Shown: positions 43,269 to 52,241 of the stretch, in pieces | How the letters are laid out: every line of letters begins with the position of its first letter | How positions within the stretch are numbered: position 1 is the stretch's first letter | DNA from: DATJMJ01 sp035503915 | GTDB taxonomy: Bacteria > Actinomycetota > Acidimicrobiia > Acidimicrobiales > Palsa-688 | Direction: 5' to 3' | Assembly: GCA_035503915.1 (NCBI GenBank) | Contig: DATJSU010000054.1 | Coordinates: 1-64,000 of the forward strand | DNA: 64,000 nucleotides | Program-made: the position numbers and the translations under genes | The notes under the pieces: generated by a model | What the model was told of the DNA's origin: nothing | Databases searched by the model: none | The model's input: the letters and a program-made list of their open reading frames with translations, nothing else

Positions 43269-45365
43269 TCAGCGACGGGTTAGCTGGACCTGGAGGAGCG
43301 TGACCGAGTGGGCCGGGAAGTCCCACCAGAAGCTGTTGGCCGCACCAAGCCTCCACAAATGGGTGGTCGTGGTCACTGCATCGGGGTGTTCAAGAGTGTT
43401 GTAGGCGAGCGCGTTGGGCCCGTGGAGGAGGCTGTAAAGCATGTTGCTGCCGTGCTCGAGCCCGTCGAGGGTCACCTCAGCCTTAACCGAGGTGAGCGGG
43501 CTCGTATTGATCACCAAGATGTCTATCAGCGATGGCGAAAGTGCCGCCAGCGACTGCAGGACCGGCACCGCCGGCTGACCACGCGGGTGCATGAAGAGGC
43601 CGTCGACCACGTGAGAGCTGAGCAGCTCCGTACCGGCCAACTGTGACATCAAGCGCACCGCCTCGCCGGTTGGCTCGATGATGAAGGGCGCCGGGCCAGC
43701 GATCATGGCGCTGTCCACGCTCAGGCCGTGGGCGTTGATGTTCGATGAGAGGATATGTGATGACAGGCGGTACTCGCCGAGGAAGGGTATGGAGTTGAGG
43801 AGGTACTTCTCGGCTAACGGGAGGTGGTGGAGCGCCCACTGCCTGAGCTGAGATGCGATGAGGATGCCCTCGTCGAGGGAGAGGTTGAAGTCGGGGTCGG
43901 CATCGGGCATTGGCACCACTAGCTGGCCGTACTCGCTCAGGATAATGGGCACGTCCCGGCCCGAGTAGTGGCGCGTCGCCTCCTGGAGCATCCCGACTTC
44001 TCTGCCTTCCCGGAGGGGGTAGGCCATGAGGTCCTCTTCGTACTCGGCGAGCGGGGCGCGCAGGTCCATGGGCTTCGCGTACTTGTGCAGCTCGACGCAG
44101 TCGTAGCGGTGGGCCCTCCCCATTATCTGCAAGAAGACGGTGTTCTCTTCTTCGGCCTCACACACTTTGATATGTGGGTTGACCTTTTTCATCGCCGCAT
44201 AGAACTCGACAAAGCCGTCATGAGGGCCGGACTCATAACTGACCGTGATCTTTTGGCCGACGGGGGGGATGGCCCCCCGCTTCCCGTTGCCGAAGAGGAT
44301 CTCACCGGTCGCCGGGTCAAATGTGTACACGTCCGCACCACGGCCCGCAGCGCCGAGGTCCTTTATCGGGGCCCAGCGATGCCCGTCAACAAAAACTGTT
44401 TGGCTCCCGCGTACTACCGGTGGGAAGTACACGTAAAACGATTGGCCAGGCTCTCCGGTCGAGAACGACGCCGAGAGCTCATCGTCGGAAAGAGCCCCAA
44501 CGCCCTGGTCGGAAAACGACGTGGTGCCGCCAAAAGCGTACAGGCACACCGCGATGTCATTGCAGTTGCCTTTGTGGCGCCCCATCTCCACAATGCGGCC
44601 CGCGCGCCAGCCGTACTGGCCCGGGCCGTCCTGTTCGTTGCCGACTTCCCAGTAAGGGACGTCGTAGGGCGCCGGGTGCCCGTACTTTGCCCGGAGCGCG
44701 GCCCAGTAACCGGGGCTCCCCGGGTTTGTCGCGGCATGGCGGCTGTAGGGCGTGGTCATGTAGGCGACAAACTCTGCCGCTTCGGTGGCATTGCCCGTCA
44801 CGAAGTTAACTGTGATTGTCCCGATCGCCCCAAGGTCCGCAAGGAGCCGCCCGAACTCGTCAGGGCCCACGGTCGAGGGTACGGGGTTGTCAAGTATGCA
44901 GCAGACGCGCGATTTGCCAGCCGCTTGCATCCCGTAGGGCTCGTTGGGTTGCCGGCGCGCCTCGGGCCCGATCGCTCTCAGCCAGTCGAAGCTGTCAGAG
45001 GTGGTGCCCGCTGGGTAGCGCAGCGCGGTGATCCCCAAAGAGCGGACATCCTCTATGAAACTTGGGTAAAAGTCGTCGCTGCTCGCATCGAACGCGCCTT
45101 CAGCGTTATAGGGCCACAACAGGTTGGCGCCGAACAAATAGCGGCTGATTGAGCCGTCTCGGTGCCCCGACACCTCCACCTCGACGGGCGGCACCGTGAC
45201 CGGGCGGAGGATACGGGCAGCAGGCGCGATGCCGCTCAGGGCCATGAGCGCGGCTAAGAACGCGGCGAGGCCGCTCGCAACCACGTGCCACGCCCGGGCG
45301 CGAGGCCGGCGAGGGGCCGGTCCTCGCACGCCGGCGGGGCTTTGTTTGCTAACCCGCGTCAGCAT
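43269..45365 (-). CDS. Secreted GH51-like glycoside hydrolase
   Basis: A 698-residue exported enzyme. One hydrophobic segment (GLAAFLAALMALSGIAPAA, about 32-50) serves as signal or anchor. The TIM-barrel opens with SRYLFGANLLWP and LRYPAGTTSDSFDW, as in alpha-L-arabinofuranosidases. The acid/base is Glu244 in YWEVGNEQDG and the nucleophile Glu478 in IILSEYG. A 140-residue insertion (about 255-385) between barrel strands looks like an added beta domain (QSFYVYFPPVVRGSQTVF). A C-terminal beta-sandwich follows. Family membership is inferred from these motifs. It is transcribed opposite to the suf genes that flank it. Confidence 0.75.
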   Translation of the reverse strand: MLTRVSKQSPAGVRGPAPRRPRARAWHVVASGLAAFLAALMALSGIAPAARILRPVTVPPVEVEVSGHRDGSISRYLFGANLLWPYNAEGAFDASSDDFYPSFIEDVRSLGITALRYPAGTTSDSFDWLRAIGPEARRQPNEPYGMQAAGKSRVCCILDNPVPSTVGPDEFGRLLADLGAIGTITVNFVTGNATEAAEFVAYMTTPYSRHAATNPGSPGYWAALRAKYGHPAPYDVPYWEVGNEQDGPGQYGWRAGRIVEMGRHKGNCNDIAVCLYAFGGTTSFSDQGVGALSDDELSASFSTGEPGQSFYVYFPPVVRGSQTVFVDGHRWAPIKDLGAAGRGADVYTFDPATGEILFGNGKRGAIPPVGQKITVSYESGPHDGFVEFYAAMKKVNPHIKVCEAEEENTVFLQIMGRAHRYDCVELHKYAKPMDLRAPLAEYEEDLMAYPLREGREVGMLQEATRHYSGRDVPIILSEYGQLVVPMPDADPDFNLSLDEGILIASQLRQWALHHLPLAEKYLLNSIPFLGEYRLSSHILSSNINAHGLSVDSAMIAGPAPFIIEPTGEAVRLMSQLAGTELLSSHVVDGLFMHPRGQPAVPVLQSLAALSPSLIDILVINTSPLTSVKAEVTLDGLEHGSNMLYSLLHGPNALAYNTLEHPDAVTTTTHLWRLGAANSFWWDFPAHSVTLLQVQLTRR

Positions 45366-45523
45366 GGGTCACATCTGCTCCGCTACCGAGGGCGACCAAG
45401 CCCTGCCCCCCGCCCGGCCAAGCCGCCCACCTCCTAAGCTGTGCACCTATCGTACCTTCTCCCTTTCCTAAGCTCGGCGCGGCTGCCGCCGGTTCCCTAC
45501 CGGGGCCGGACTGGCTGCGCGAA

Positions 45524-46762
45524 TTGCGCCTCGAAGCCTGGCAGCGGTTTTCGGCGATGGACTTGCCGAGCGAGGGGGAGGAAATCTGGCGATACAGCCG
45601 CATCGCCGACCTCGACCTCGACCGGTACACGCCGCTGCCGGCAAGCGCCGTAGGTGAGGTTGTCATGGAAGACCTGCCGGCTGACCTGGCGCGGCTCGTC
45701 AACCGAGCCGGTCGAGAGGCGACAGTAGTGCTGAGCAGGAACGGCGGGCCTGCCACAGTGTTGCACCCCCAAGAGGGGTTGGACGTTGGCCCCGCTGGGC
45801 CCGAGCCCTTAGGCGGCGCTGAAGCGGGACCTCCGCCGGCACTTGCTGGGCCGCGCGCCGACATTTTCAGTGCGCTCAATGGAGCTTTTGTGAGAGTGCC
45901 GTGGAGGGCCCAAGTGGCGCGCGGCGTCACCCTTCGAGCCCCACTCGTACTGGTGCACTGGCTGGAAGGAGAGGGAGCGGCGCTTTTCCCAAGGCTCGAA
46001 GTCGAAGTAGGCGCAGGTTCCTCGGCTGATGTCATCGAAGTCATCGCCTCGCCAGAAGACGCGCTTTTGGCTGTCCCGCTGACGAAATTAGTCCTCGCCC
46101 CGGGCTCCCGGCTGAGGTTCGGTCAAGTACAAGTGCTCGGGAGCCGCTCCTGGCAGGTTGGCAACCAAGTGAGCCGCGTCAGCCACGACGCCATGTTGCG
46201 TTCGATCACAGTTGCCTTTGGAGGCGACTACGCAAGGGTGAGGACCGACTCGGTGCTGGAGGGGGTGGGAGGGAACAGCGAGCTGTTTGCTGCTTATTTT
46301 GGGTCCGGTGAGCAAGTGCACGACCTGCGCACCGTGCAGCACCACGCAGCGCCGCGCAGCCGCAGCAATTTGTTGTTCAAAGGAGCGGTTGCCAACAGGG
46401 CACGGTCGGTCTACTCGGGCTTGATCCGGGTCGAAAAGGGGGCCAAGGGTACCAACGCGTTCCAGACGAACCGCAATTTGGTGCTCTCCCCGGGGGCTGA
46501 AGCCTACTCCGTGCCCAACCTCGAGATCGAAGACAATGACGTCCGGTGCTCGCACGCTTCGGCAGTCGGCCCGATCGACGAATCGCAAATGTTCTACCTG
46601 GAAAGCCGGGGAGTCCCCACGAGGTCGGCCGGGCGCCTGATCGCGCTCGGGTTCATGGACGACGTCTTGAACAGTTTCCCGGTCGCCAGCCTCCGGCCCT
46701 GGTTGAGGGAGGCACTTGCCATGAAATTGAGCGCGGCCGGCCTCGGGGGAGCCGCGCCATGA
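45524..46762 (+). CDS. sufD: Fe-S cluster assembly protein SufD
   Basis: A 412-residue SufD from TTG 45524. Family similarity covers EEIWRYSRIADLDLDRY near the N-terminus and the C-terminal SufBD beta-helix: HDLRTVQHHAAPRSRSNLLF, SGLIRVEKGAKGTNAFQTNR and DEDNDVRCSHASAVGPIDES-like sequence ending FYLESRGV. Similarity also extends upstream (GPDWLRELR), but no ATG, GTG or TTG stands in frame between 45362 and 45524, so the N-terminus may begin at a non-standard codon. It overlaps the Rieske gene by ATGA. Confidence 0.93.
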   Translation: MRLEAWQRFSAMDLPSEGEEIWRYSRIADLDLDRYTPLPASAVGEVVMEDLPADLARLVNRAGREATVVLSRNGGPATVLHPQEGLDVGPAGPEPLGGAEAGPPPALAGPRADIFSALNGAFVRVPWRAQVARGVTLRAPLVLVHWLEGEGAALFPRLEVEVGAGSSADVIEVIASPEDALLAVPLTKLVLAPGSRLRFGQVQVLGSRSWQVGNQVSRVSHDAMLRSITVAFGGDYARVRTDSVLEGVGGNSELFAAYFGSGEQVHDLRTVQHHAAPRSRSNLLFKGAVANRARSVYSGLIRVEKGAKGTNAFQTNRNLVLSPGAEAYSVPNLEIEDNDVRCSHASAVGPIDESQMFYLESRGVPTRSAGRLIALGFMDDVLNSFPVASLRPWLREALAMKLSAAGLGGAAP

Positions 46763-47073
46763 GCCGGGAGATCAGGTTGAAGCTCGACGACCTCGACGAC
46801 GGCGTGCCAAAGAGGGTCGAAGGGGGCCCGTTTGGCATCTGTGTGGCCCGTGACGGCGAGGCTGTCTACGCCCTCGCCGACCGCTGCAGCCATCAGTTGT
46901 GGTTCCTTTCTGATGGCGAAGTCGACCTCGAGGAACGCACGATCGAATGCACGAAGCACGGGAGCACATTTTCGCTCGAGGACGGGCGCCCGCAATGCTT
47001 ACCGGCAACAAAACCGGTCGATGTTTACCCTGTACGGCGCGAGGGTGACGAGGTCGTGATCACGGCCCCATGA
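46759..47073 (+). CDS. Rieske-type [2Fe-2S] ferredoxin of the suf cluster
   Basis: A 104-residue Rieske protein. Cluster ligands are Cys43 and His45 in DRCSHQ, and Cys64 and His67 in CTKHGSTF, the standard C-x-H...C-x-x-H pair. It overlaps both sufD (ATGA) and sufC (ATGA at 47070-47073), so it is co-translated with them, as in other actinobacterial suf operons. It probably supplies electrons or acts as an early cluster acceptor. Confidence 0.93.
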   Translation: MSREIRLKLDDLDDGVPKRVEGGPFGICVARDGEAVYALADRCSHQLWFLSDGEVDLEERTIECTKHGSTFSLEDGRPQCLPATKPVDVYPVRREGDEVVITAP

Positions 47074-47810
47074 GCGAGCTGGTTGTCGAGGGCCTGAGGG
47101 CTGGGATAGACGGCAAGGAAATCTTGCGCGGCATTGATTTGGCCATAAGCGGGGGGGAAGTTCACGCCGTCATGGGCCCGAACGGCTCGGGGAAGTCCAC
47201 GCTCTCCCATGTCATTGCGGGGCGGCCGGGCTATGCGGTGCTCGCTGGCAGTATCCGCCTCGACGGCGTCGACCTCGTAGGCATGCCGGCGTGGGAGCGG
47301 GCTCGTGCCGGGCTTTTCCTCGCTCTCCAGTACCCGATAGAGGTGCCGGGGGTGTCGCTCGTAGACGCGTTGGGCGAGGCTTTCACAGCCTCGGGCCGGG
47401 ACCGTTCGCAGGTCCCTGCGCTCGTTGCAGCCGAGGGATCCCGTGTCGGCCTCGAAGGGGAGCTGTTGTCGCGTCCGCTCAATGTGGACCTTTCGGGAGG
47501 CGAGCGCAAGCGCAACGAAGTGCTGCAATTGGCCGTGCTCCGCCCTCACGTCGCTGTGCTCGACGAGATCGACTCCGGCTTGGACATCGACGCGCTGAGG
47601 GTCGTTGCCCGCCGAGTCGGGCAATTGTCTGCTGAAGCAGGTTTGGGTGTCCTTGCTATAACGCACTATTCCCGTTTGCTCACAGAGCTGCCTGTGTCAA
47701 AGGTGCACGTGCTCTCGGGAGGCAAGATCGTCAGGAGCGGGGGCCCAGAGCTGGCGACAGAGCTCGAAGGAACGGGTTATGCGGCCTACGGTGGTGAAAC
47801 CGAGGACTAG
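47070..47810 (+). CDS. sufC: Fe-S cluster assembly ATPase SufC
   Basis: A 246-residue ABC-type ATPase that drives the SufBCD scaffold. Walker A is GPNGSGKST (36-44), the Q-loop is FLALQYPIEVPGV, the signature is LSGGERKRNE (141-150), Walker B is VAVLDEID (161-168) and the H-loop is ITHYSRLL. These match SufC rather than transport ATPases. It converges on the MFS gene with a 4-bp overlap. Confidence 0.96.
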   Translation: MSELVVEGLRAGIDGKEILRGIDLAISGGEVHAVMGPNGSGKSTLSHVIAGRPGYAVLAGSIRLDGVDLVGMPAWERARAGLFLALQYPIEVPGVSLVDALGEAFTASGRDRSQVPALVAAEGSRVGLEGELLSRPLNVDLSGGERKRNEVLQLAVLRPHVAVLDEIDSGLDIDALRVVARRVGQLSAEAGLGVLAITHYSRLLTELPVSKVHVLSGGKIVRSGGPELATELEGTGYAAYGGETED

Positions 47811-49378
47811 TGCCTCTCCAATGCCTTTTTGGCGAGCTCGGCAGCGCGCGGCCCAGTCGAGGCGATAGCAATGACCGCGACCGCAAGGCCACAGGCACTT
47901 GCGGTCACCCAGGCAGCGTGGGTCGCGACAGTGAAGGCATCGCCGAGAACTTTCAGCGCCCGTGCGGGGATGCGAGACGAGGTAAGCAGCGTGCCGGCAC
48001 CCGAGGAAGAACTTCGCAACTTTGCTTGGACAGAAGCGGGCAAATGTGAGCTCGCGAGCCGGGTGGCCAGTTGCTTGCGCATGCCCGAAGTGACCACCGA
48101 GCCGAGCACCGCTACTCCAAGCACGCTGCCTACTTGCCTCGAGGTTCCAGCGACAGCGGACGCGACCCCGGCTTGTGACAAGGGCATGCCGCTTACGGCA
48201 GTGTTCGTTATTGGCGGGTTGACCATGCCGAACCCGAAGCCGATGAGGAGGTAGCAGCCAGCGAGGAAAAGGTAGGAGGAACTCGGCGCGACCAGAGTGA
48301 GCAAAGCACTGCCGCACATGAGCAGCAGCCCAGAAACTGCTAGGGGCACCCTGGTGCCTCGCAGGCCAACAAGGCGGCCGGTGAGGGGGGAGACGACCAC
48401 GATGACGATGGTTGCGGGGAGAGCGGCTACGCCGGCGGAGAGCGGCGAATAATGGCGGACTTCTTGCAAGTAGAGGGTGTTCACGAAGAGCCAGCCAGCG
48501 AGCACGACAAAAGCCAGGGTCGCAATAGCGGTCGCTCCGCTGAACGGTGGGCTGCGAAAAAACCTGAGCTCCAGTAGCGGTTCTTGTTGACGGTGCTCGG
48601 CGATGACAAACGCCGCCGACCCGGCGACCACGACAGCAAAGCAGCCAAGGATGCGCCCGCTGGTCCAACCGTAAGTCGGCCCCTCGATTATCCCGTAGGT
48701 AAGCGCTGCAAGGACGATTATTGCGAGGACCTGGCCGCGGGGGTCCAGCCGGCGGGGCTTTTCGGCACGCGACTCCGGCACGAACACAGCCAACAAGACG
48801 AGGGCAGCAAGCACGATCGGGACGTTGACCCAGAAGATCGCCCTCCAGTCGATGCCGTCGATAAGCGCCCCTCCAAGGACCGGTCCCGCTGCTGTGCTAA
48901 TGCCCACCACACCGCCCCAAAAGCCGATGGCGCCGGCGCGCTCTCGGCGGTCCTGGAAAGTGTTCGAGATAATCGACAACGAGTTCGGGTTGAGCATGCA
49001 CCCGCCGCAGGCCTGCAACATGCGGAAGCCGATGAGCATTGGCAAGCTCTGGGCGAGGCTGCAAGCGAGCGACCCGGCGCCAAAAAGCACGAGGCCGGCG
49101 CGGAGGAGCCTTCGCCTGCCGAAACGGTCGCCCAAGCTGCCCGCAAAAAGCAGCAGCGACGCGATAACGAGCAGGTAGGCGTCAGCAACCCACTGCAGAT
49201 CAGGCAGCGAGGCATGGAACTGGCGCTGGAGAGCCGGCAAGGCCACATTGACGATCGTGTTGTCGAGGGTGACCATGAACAGGCTGAGGGAACAGACAGC
49301 GAGCACGACCAGTCGGTCGCGCCTGCCTTCGGGACCTTGGGGGATCTCGGCGACACGTTGCTGCCTTGTTGTTGCCAC
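47807..49378 (-). CDS. DHA2-family MFS transporter (EmrB/QacA type)
   Basis: A 523-residue drug/H+ antiporter with 14 predicted helices. Motif A is GSLGDRFGRRRLL, motif C is GPVLGGALI, and the family start is FMVTLDNTIVNVALPALQ. The start is GTG 49378 (ATTRQQRVAEIPQG), since the longer frame is antisense-like upstream. It follows the zinc-ribbon membrane protein by 8 bp, so the two form an operon. Substrates cannot be predicted. Confidence 0.88.
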   Translation of the reverse strand: MATTRQQRVAEIPQGPEGRRDRLVVLAVCSLSLFMVTLDNTIVNVALPALQRQFHASLPDLQWVADAYLLVIASLLLFAGSLGDRFGRRRLLRAGLVLFGAGSLACSLAQSLPMLIGFRMLQACGGCMLNPNSLSIISNTFQDRRERAGAIGFWGGVVGISTAAGPVLGGALIDGIDWRAIFWVNVPIVLAALVLLAVFVPESRAEKPRRLDPRGQVLAIIVLAALTYGIIEGPTYGWTSGRILGCFAVVVAGSAAFVIAEHRQQEPLLELRFFRSPPFSGATAIATLAFVVLAGWLFVNTLYLQEVRHYSPLSAGVAALPATIVIVVVSPLTGRLVGLRGTRVPLAVSGLLLMCGSALLTLVAPSSSYLFLAGCYLLIGFGFGMVNPPITNTAVSGMPLSQAGVASAVAGTSRQVGSVLGVAVLGSVVTSGMRKQLATRLASSHLPASVQAKLRSSSSGAGTLLTSSRIPARALKVLGDAFTVATHAAWVTASACGLAVAVIAIASTGPRAAELAKKALERH

Positions 49379-49386
49379 GCCCAAGG

Positions 49387-49827
49387 CTAAGGCTGACCCT
49401 CCGCCCGCCGCCCGTGCCGGCCCCGGAACTGCCCGATCCTGTAGCCCACCCAGCCAGAGACTATGGCTAGAGCCGCGTACTCGAAGATGTGGAACGCGAG
49501 GCGGAAGAGCCCCCCAAAGACCCACACGAGGAGGCCCCCCACCACGATCAGGACGAGCCCGGCGAGGACGCTCGCTTTGCCGCTCGAACGCTGGCGGCGG
49601 GCAGGAGGATCCGGCTGCAGTTGCCTCGCGGGCAGGGCATGGGCGATGTCGTCTTCAGTCAAGACCAGCGACGAGCGCCTGTCGCCTTCGACCTTGCGCG
49701 CAACCTTGCCGGTGGCGGGCGCCTGCGAGCCTTGCCGCACCCCGAGGGTCTGGCAGATCAGGCACTGGTCTTGTGCGAAGCCGTGCTGGCAAGTGGCCAC
49801 TCGCACCAGACTACCGATGTTGGCCAA
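49387..49827 (-). CDS. Small membrane protein with N-terminal Cys/His pair (zinc-ribbon-like)
   Basis: A 146-residue protein. Near the N-terminus CQHGFAQDQCLIC offers three Cys and a His for metal binding. A basic linker follows, then two hydrophobic segments (ASVLAGLVLIVVGGLLVWVF and LAFHIFEYAALAIVSGWVGY). This type is seen in Actinobacteria, without known function. It lies just upstream of the MFS gene. Confidence 0.65.
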   Translation of the reverse strand: MANIGSLVRVATCQHGFAQDQCLICQTLGVRQGSQAPATGKVARKVEGDRRSSLVLTEDDIAHALPARQLQPDPPARRQRSSGKASVLAGLVLIVVGGLLVWVFGGLFRLAFHIFEYAALAIVSGWVGYRIGQFRGRHGRRAEGQP

Positions 49828-49883
49828 CCAGGCCTTGTTGGCTACCGACCGTGCCTACAGCCCATGTCTAGAGCTGTAGGCCC

Positions 49884-50795
49884 TCATTCCCGTCGGTGTT
49901 CGCGCAAGTAGCGCTCGACCTCAGCGGCAAGCCGCTCCCCCGAAGCCGGGAAGAGGCGGGGGCCTTCTTCGGCCGAGGTGGCGTCCGTCGCAGCCGGGTG
50001 GGTTTCTTCGTCTTGCTCCTCGAGACGCCTCACGTACGACGAGGCGTCCTCGTCGGAGGCGACCAGTTCATCGATCTGGCGTTCGTACGCCGCTGCCGAA
50101 ATCTGCAGCTCAACGACGTCAACTGGCGCCCCGAGGATGCGCGAGGTGCGCTCGACCAGGGCGAGAGCGGCCTTGGGCGACGTGCTTTGCGAGACGTAGT
50201 GCGGCACGCTCGCCCAAAGCGACACCGTCGGTACACCCGCGCGCACCAGGGTGTCGGAGACCACGCCCACGATCCCGGTAGGGCCTTCGTAATAGGACGG
50301 CTCGACTCCAGCCAGTGAGGCAAGCTCGGCGGTGGCCGAGCCTCCTGTAACCCTCACGGGCCTCGTGTGGGGCACGTCGGCGAGCAGGGCGCCGAAGAGC
50401 ACGGCGGTAGACACTTGGAGCGACGCGGCCGCGCTCCCAAGCTCTGAGGCGAAACTGCGCCACCGCAGCTGCGGTTCAGGGCCAGAGAGGAACACGACGT
50501 CGCGGTCTCCGCCGGGCAATCGGGCGCTGGAGAGCTTCAGTTCCGGCCACTCGAGGTGCCGTGTCGCCCCCGACTCCAACTTCACTTGCGGGCGTGACGA
50601 GGTGAAGTCGAACAAGTCCTCGGAATCGAAAGCAGCAAAGGGTTCCCCATGCCACAGCCGGGACAGGTAGCCGACGGCCTCGGAGGCGGCGTTGCCAGCG
50701 TCGTTCCAGCCTTCGAAGGCGGCCACCAACACGGGCGCGTGCAGCTGTGGCCGGCGGTCCCAGCGCAGCATGTCCATCACAACGAACCTAGTCAC
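49884..50795 (-). CDS. PAC2-family protein (proteasome-assembly-chaperone-like)
   Basis: A 303-residue PAC2 protein. The fold begins with APVLVAAFEGWNDAGNAASE, then YLSRLWHGEPFAAFDSEDLF, and has the conserved GGSATAELASLAGVEPSYYEGPTGIVG block. The tail (about 260-303) is acidic. Actinobacterial PAC2 proteins accompany proteasome-bearing genomes, but their role is unproven. It lies 6 bp after the TyrS-like gene and is probably co-transcribed. Confidence 0.9.
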   Translation of the reverse strand: MTRFVVMDMLRWDRRPQLHAPVLVAAFEGWNDAGNAASEAVGYLSRLWHGEPFAAFDSEDLFDFTSSRPQVKLESGATRHLEWPELKLSSARLPGGDRDVVFLSGPEPQLRWRSFASELGSAAASLQVSTAVLFGALLADVPHTRPVRVTGGSATAELASLAGVEPSYYEGPTGIVGVVSDTLVRAGVPTVSLWASVPHYVSQSTSPKAALALVERTSRILGAPVDVVELQISAAAYERQIDELVASDEDASSYVRRLEEQDEETHPAATDATSAEEGPRLFPASGERLAAEVERYLREHRRE

Positions 50796-50801
50796 CTGCG
50801 C

Positions 50802-52223
50802 CTAGCTGGGGTGCGAGCGGGGCCATGTCGCGTGGATGCGAGCCAACTTGCGCCCAACGCGCAAGTAGCAGTCCCCCGGGGCACCGCTAACCCTGCCCCT
50901 AATGAGCTCAGAAAGAGCCAAGCGGAGGTCGTCTGGTTTAAGCGGCACCTGCTCTTGCAACCCGCCATCGGCCGGCTCGACGATTATCCGGAGCCCGTTT
51001 TGCTCGGCGATGCGCCGGACCTCGCCATTGCTTGCCGCGAACCCGAGGCCCTTGACGACCTGGGTCACGCTCGAAGCGATATCGGTGACTTCGGGCAGGT
51101 CCTCGAGTTGCCCGTAACGGTGGCTGGAAAACTGGGCCGCAAACTCCTCTCGGGCCTTCATTGCCGCGTCGAGGCCGTGTAACGCGGCTGTTATTTCCCC
51201 TGCCATGATCCTTTTCAGGTCCATCGGGTGGAGGCTGCCGTCGTGCAGGCGTCCAGCCACTATGGCCAGTTCTGCAGGTTGCCACTCGGAAAGAGCCTTG
51301 AGGTAGGGCTCAACGAGGCGGTCCGGGACGCTCATGAGCTTGCCGAAGACCTCCCCCGGAGGGGCCGTCAGTGGCACGTAATTGCCGCGCGACTTGCTCA
51401 TCTTGGCGCCGGTGCCATCGGTGCCCTCGATAAGCGGCGTAGCCGCGACGAGCTCGGGTTCTTGGCCACAGATTTCCATTACTTTTCGGCACATCTGCAT
51501 GTTCAGGTACTGGTCGAGGCCGCCTACCTCGAGGTCGCAGTTGACCTCGACCGAATCGAGGGCCATCGCCACCGAGTAGAGAAGCTCTGCGAGCGAGAGG
51601 GGGTGGCCCTCGGCGAGGCGAGTGCGAAAATCCTCGCGCTGAAGGGACATAGATACCGGGATGTGCGACGTGACGGCTATCAATTTGGGGAGAGTGACGC
51701 CGTCCAACCAGTCCCCGTTGTGACGGAACTCGGCTTTCGAGAAGTCAAAAAAAGGCGCTACCTGGTCCTGGTAGGTCGCCATGTTGCGGGCGATGTCTTC
51801 GTCGGAGAGGTGCGGCCGTTCATCTGAGCGGCCGCTTGGGTCGCCGATCCTTGCCGTCCCGTCGCCGACGATGAAGACCACCAGGTGGCCCATCCTTTGG
51901 AAGCGGCTAAGGAGCAGCATCGGCACAGCGTGGCCTAGGTGCACCTCTGCTCCCGTCGGGTCGATGCCGAACTTGGCCACAAAGCTTCGCCCTGCCCGGG
52001 AGGCCTCCTTGGCTCGGGACGCAAGTGCTCCGGCTGAGGGCTGGAGCCTTTCGCACGAGCCCTCGACGAGCGAGGCTTGTTCCTGAGGGGGTAGGTCGGA
52101 AAGGTCGAGATGGCGGCGCTCGTGCGTCAGCTCGAGGAGCCGAAGGACGTCCGCAGTGCCAGAAAGGTCGCCTTTTGAAAGGACTTCGCTCGCGCGGGCA
52201 ACAGAGCTACTCAGCCGGGTCAT
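50802..52223 (-). CDS. tyrS: Tyrosyl-tRNA synthetase-like class I aaRS with altered pocket
   Basis: A 473-residue TyrRS-type protein. The adenylate motifs are intact: HLGH (95-98) and KMSKS (274-278). The C-terminal S4 RNA-binding domain is present (SNGEVRRIAEQNGLRIIVEP). The tyrosine pocket is unusual: the Y-P-L-M-Q-G-Y-D block of the TyrZ type reads YSVAMALD (216-223), so the tyrosine-binding Gln is Met. The later GGTDQ reads GGLDQ. The N-terminus is about 60 residues longer than usual. It could be the genome's main TyrRS or a divergent paralogue. Gaps of 18 bp and 6 bp link it to the methyltransferase and PAC2 genes. Confidence 0.85.
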   Translation of the reverse strand: MTRLSSSVARASEVLSKGDLSGTADVLRLLELTHERRHLDLSDLPPQEQASLVEGSCERLQPSAGALASRAKEASRAGRSFVAKFGIDPTGAEVHLGHAVPMLLLSRFQRMGHLVVFIVGDGTARIGDPSGRSDERPHLSDEDIARNMATYQDQVAPFFDFSKAEFRHNGDWLDGVTLPKLIAVTSHIPVSMSLQREDFRTRLAEGHPLSLAELLYSVAMALDSVEVNCDLEVGGLDQYLNMQMCRKVMEICGQEPELVAATPLIEGTDGTGAKMSKSRGNYVPLTAPPGEVFGKLMSVPDRLVEPYLKALSEWQPAELAIVAGRLHDGSLHPMDLKRIMAGEITAALHGLDAAMKAREEFAAQFSSHRYGQLEDLPEVTDIASSVTQVVKGLGFAASNGEVRRIAEQNGLRIIVEPADGGLQEQVPLKPDDLRLALSELIRGRVSGAPGDCYLRVGRKLARIHATWPRSHPS

Positions 52224-52241
52224 AGAAAGTAGAGGCGGAGC

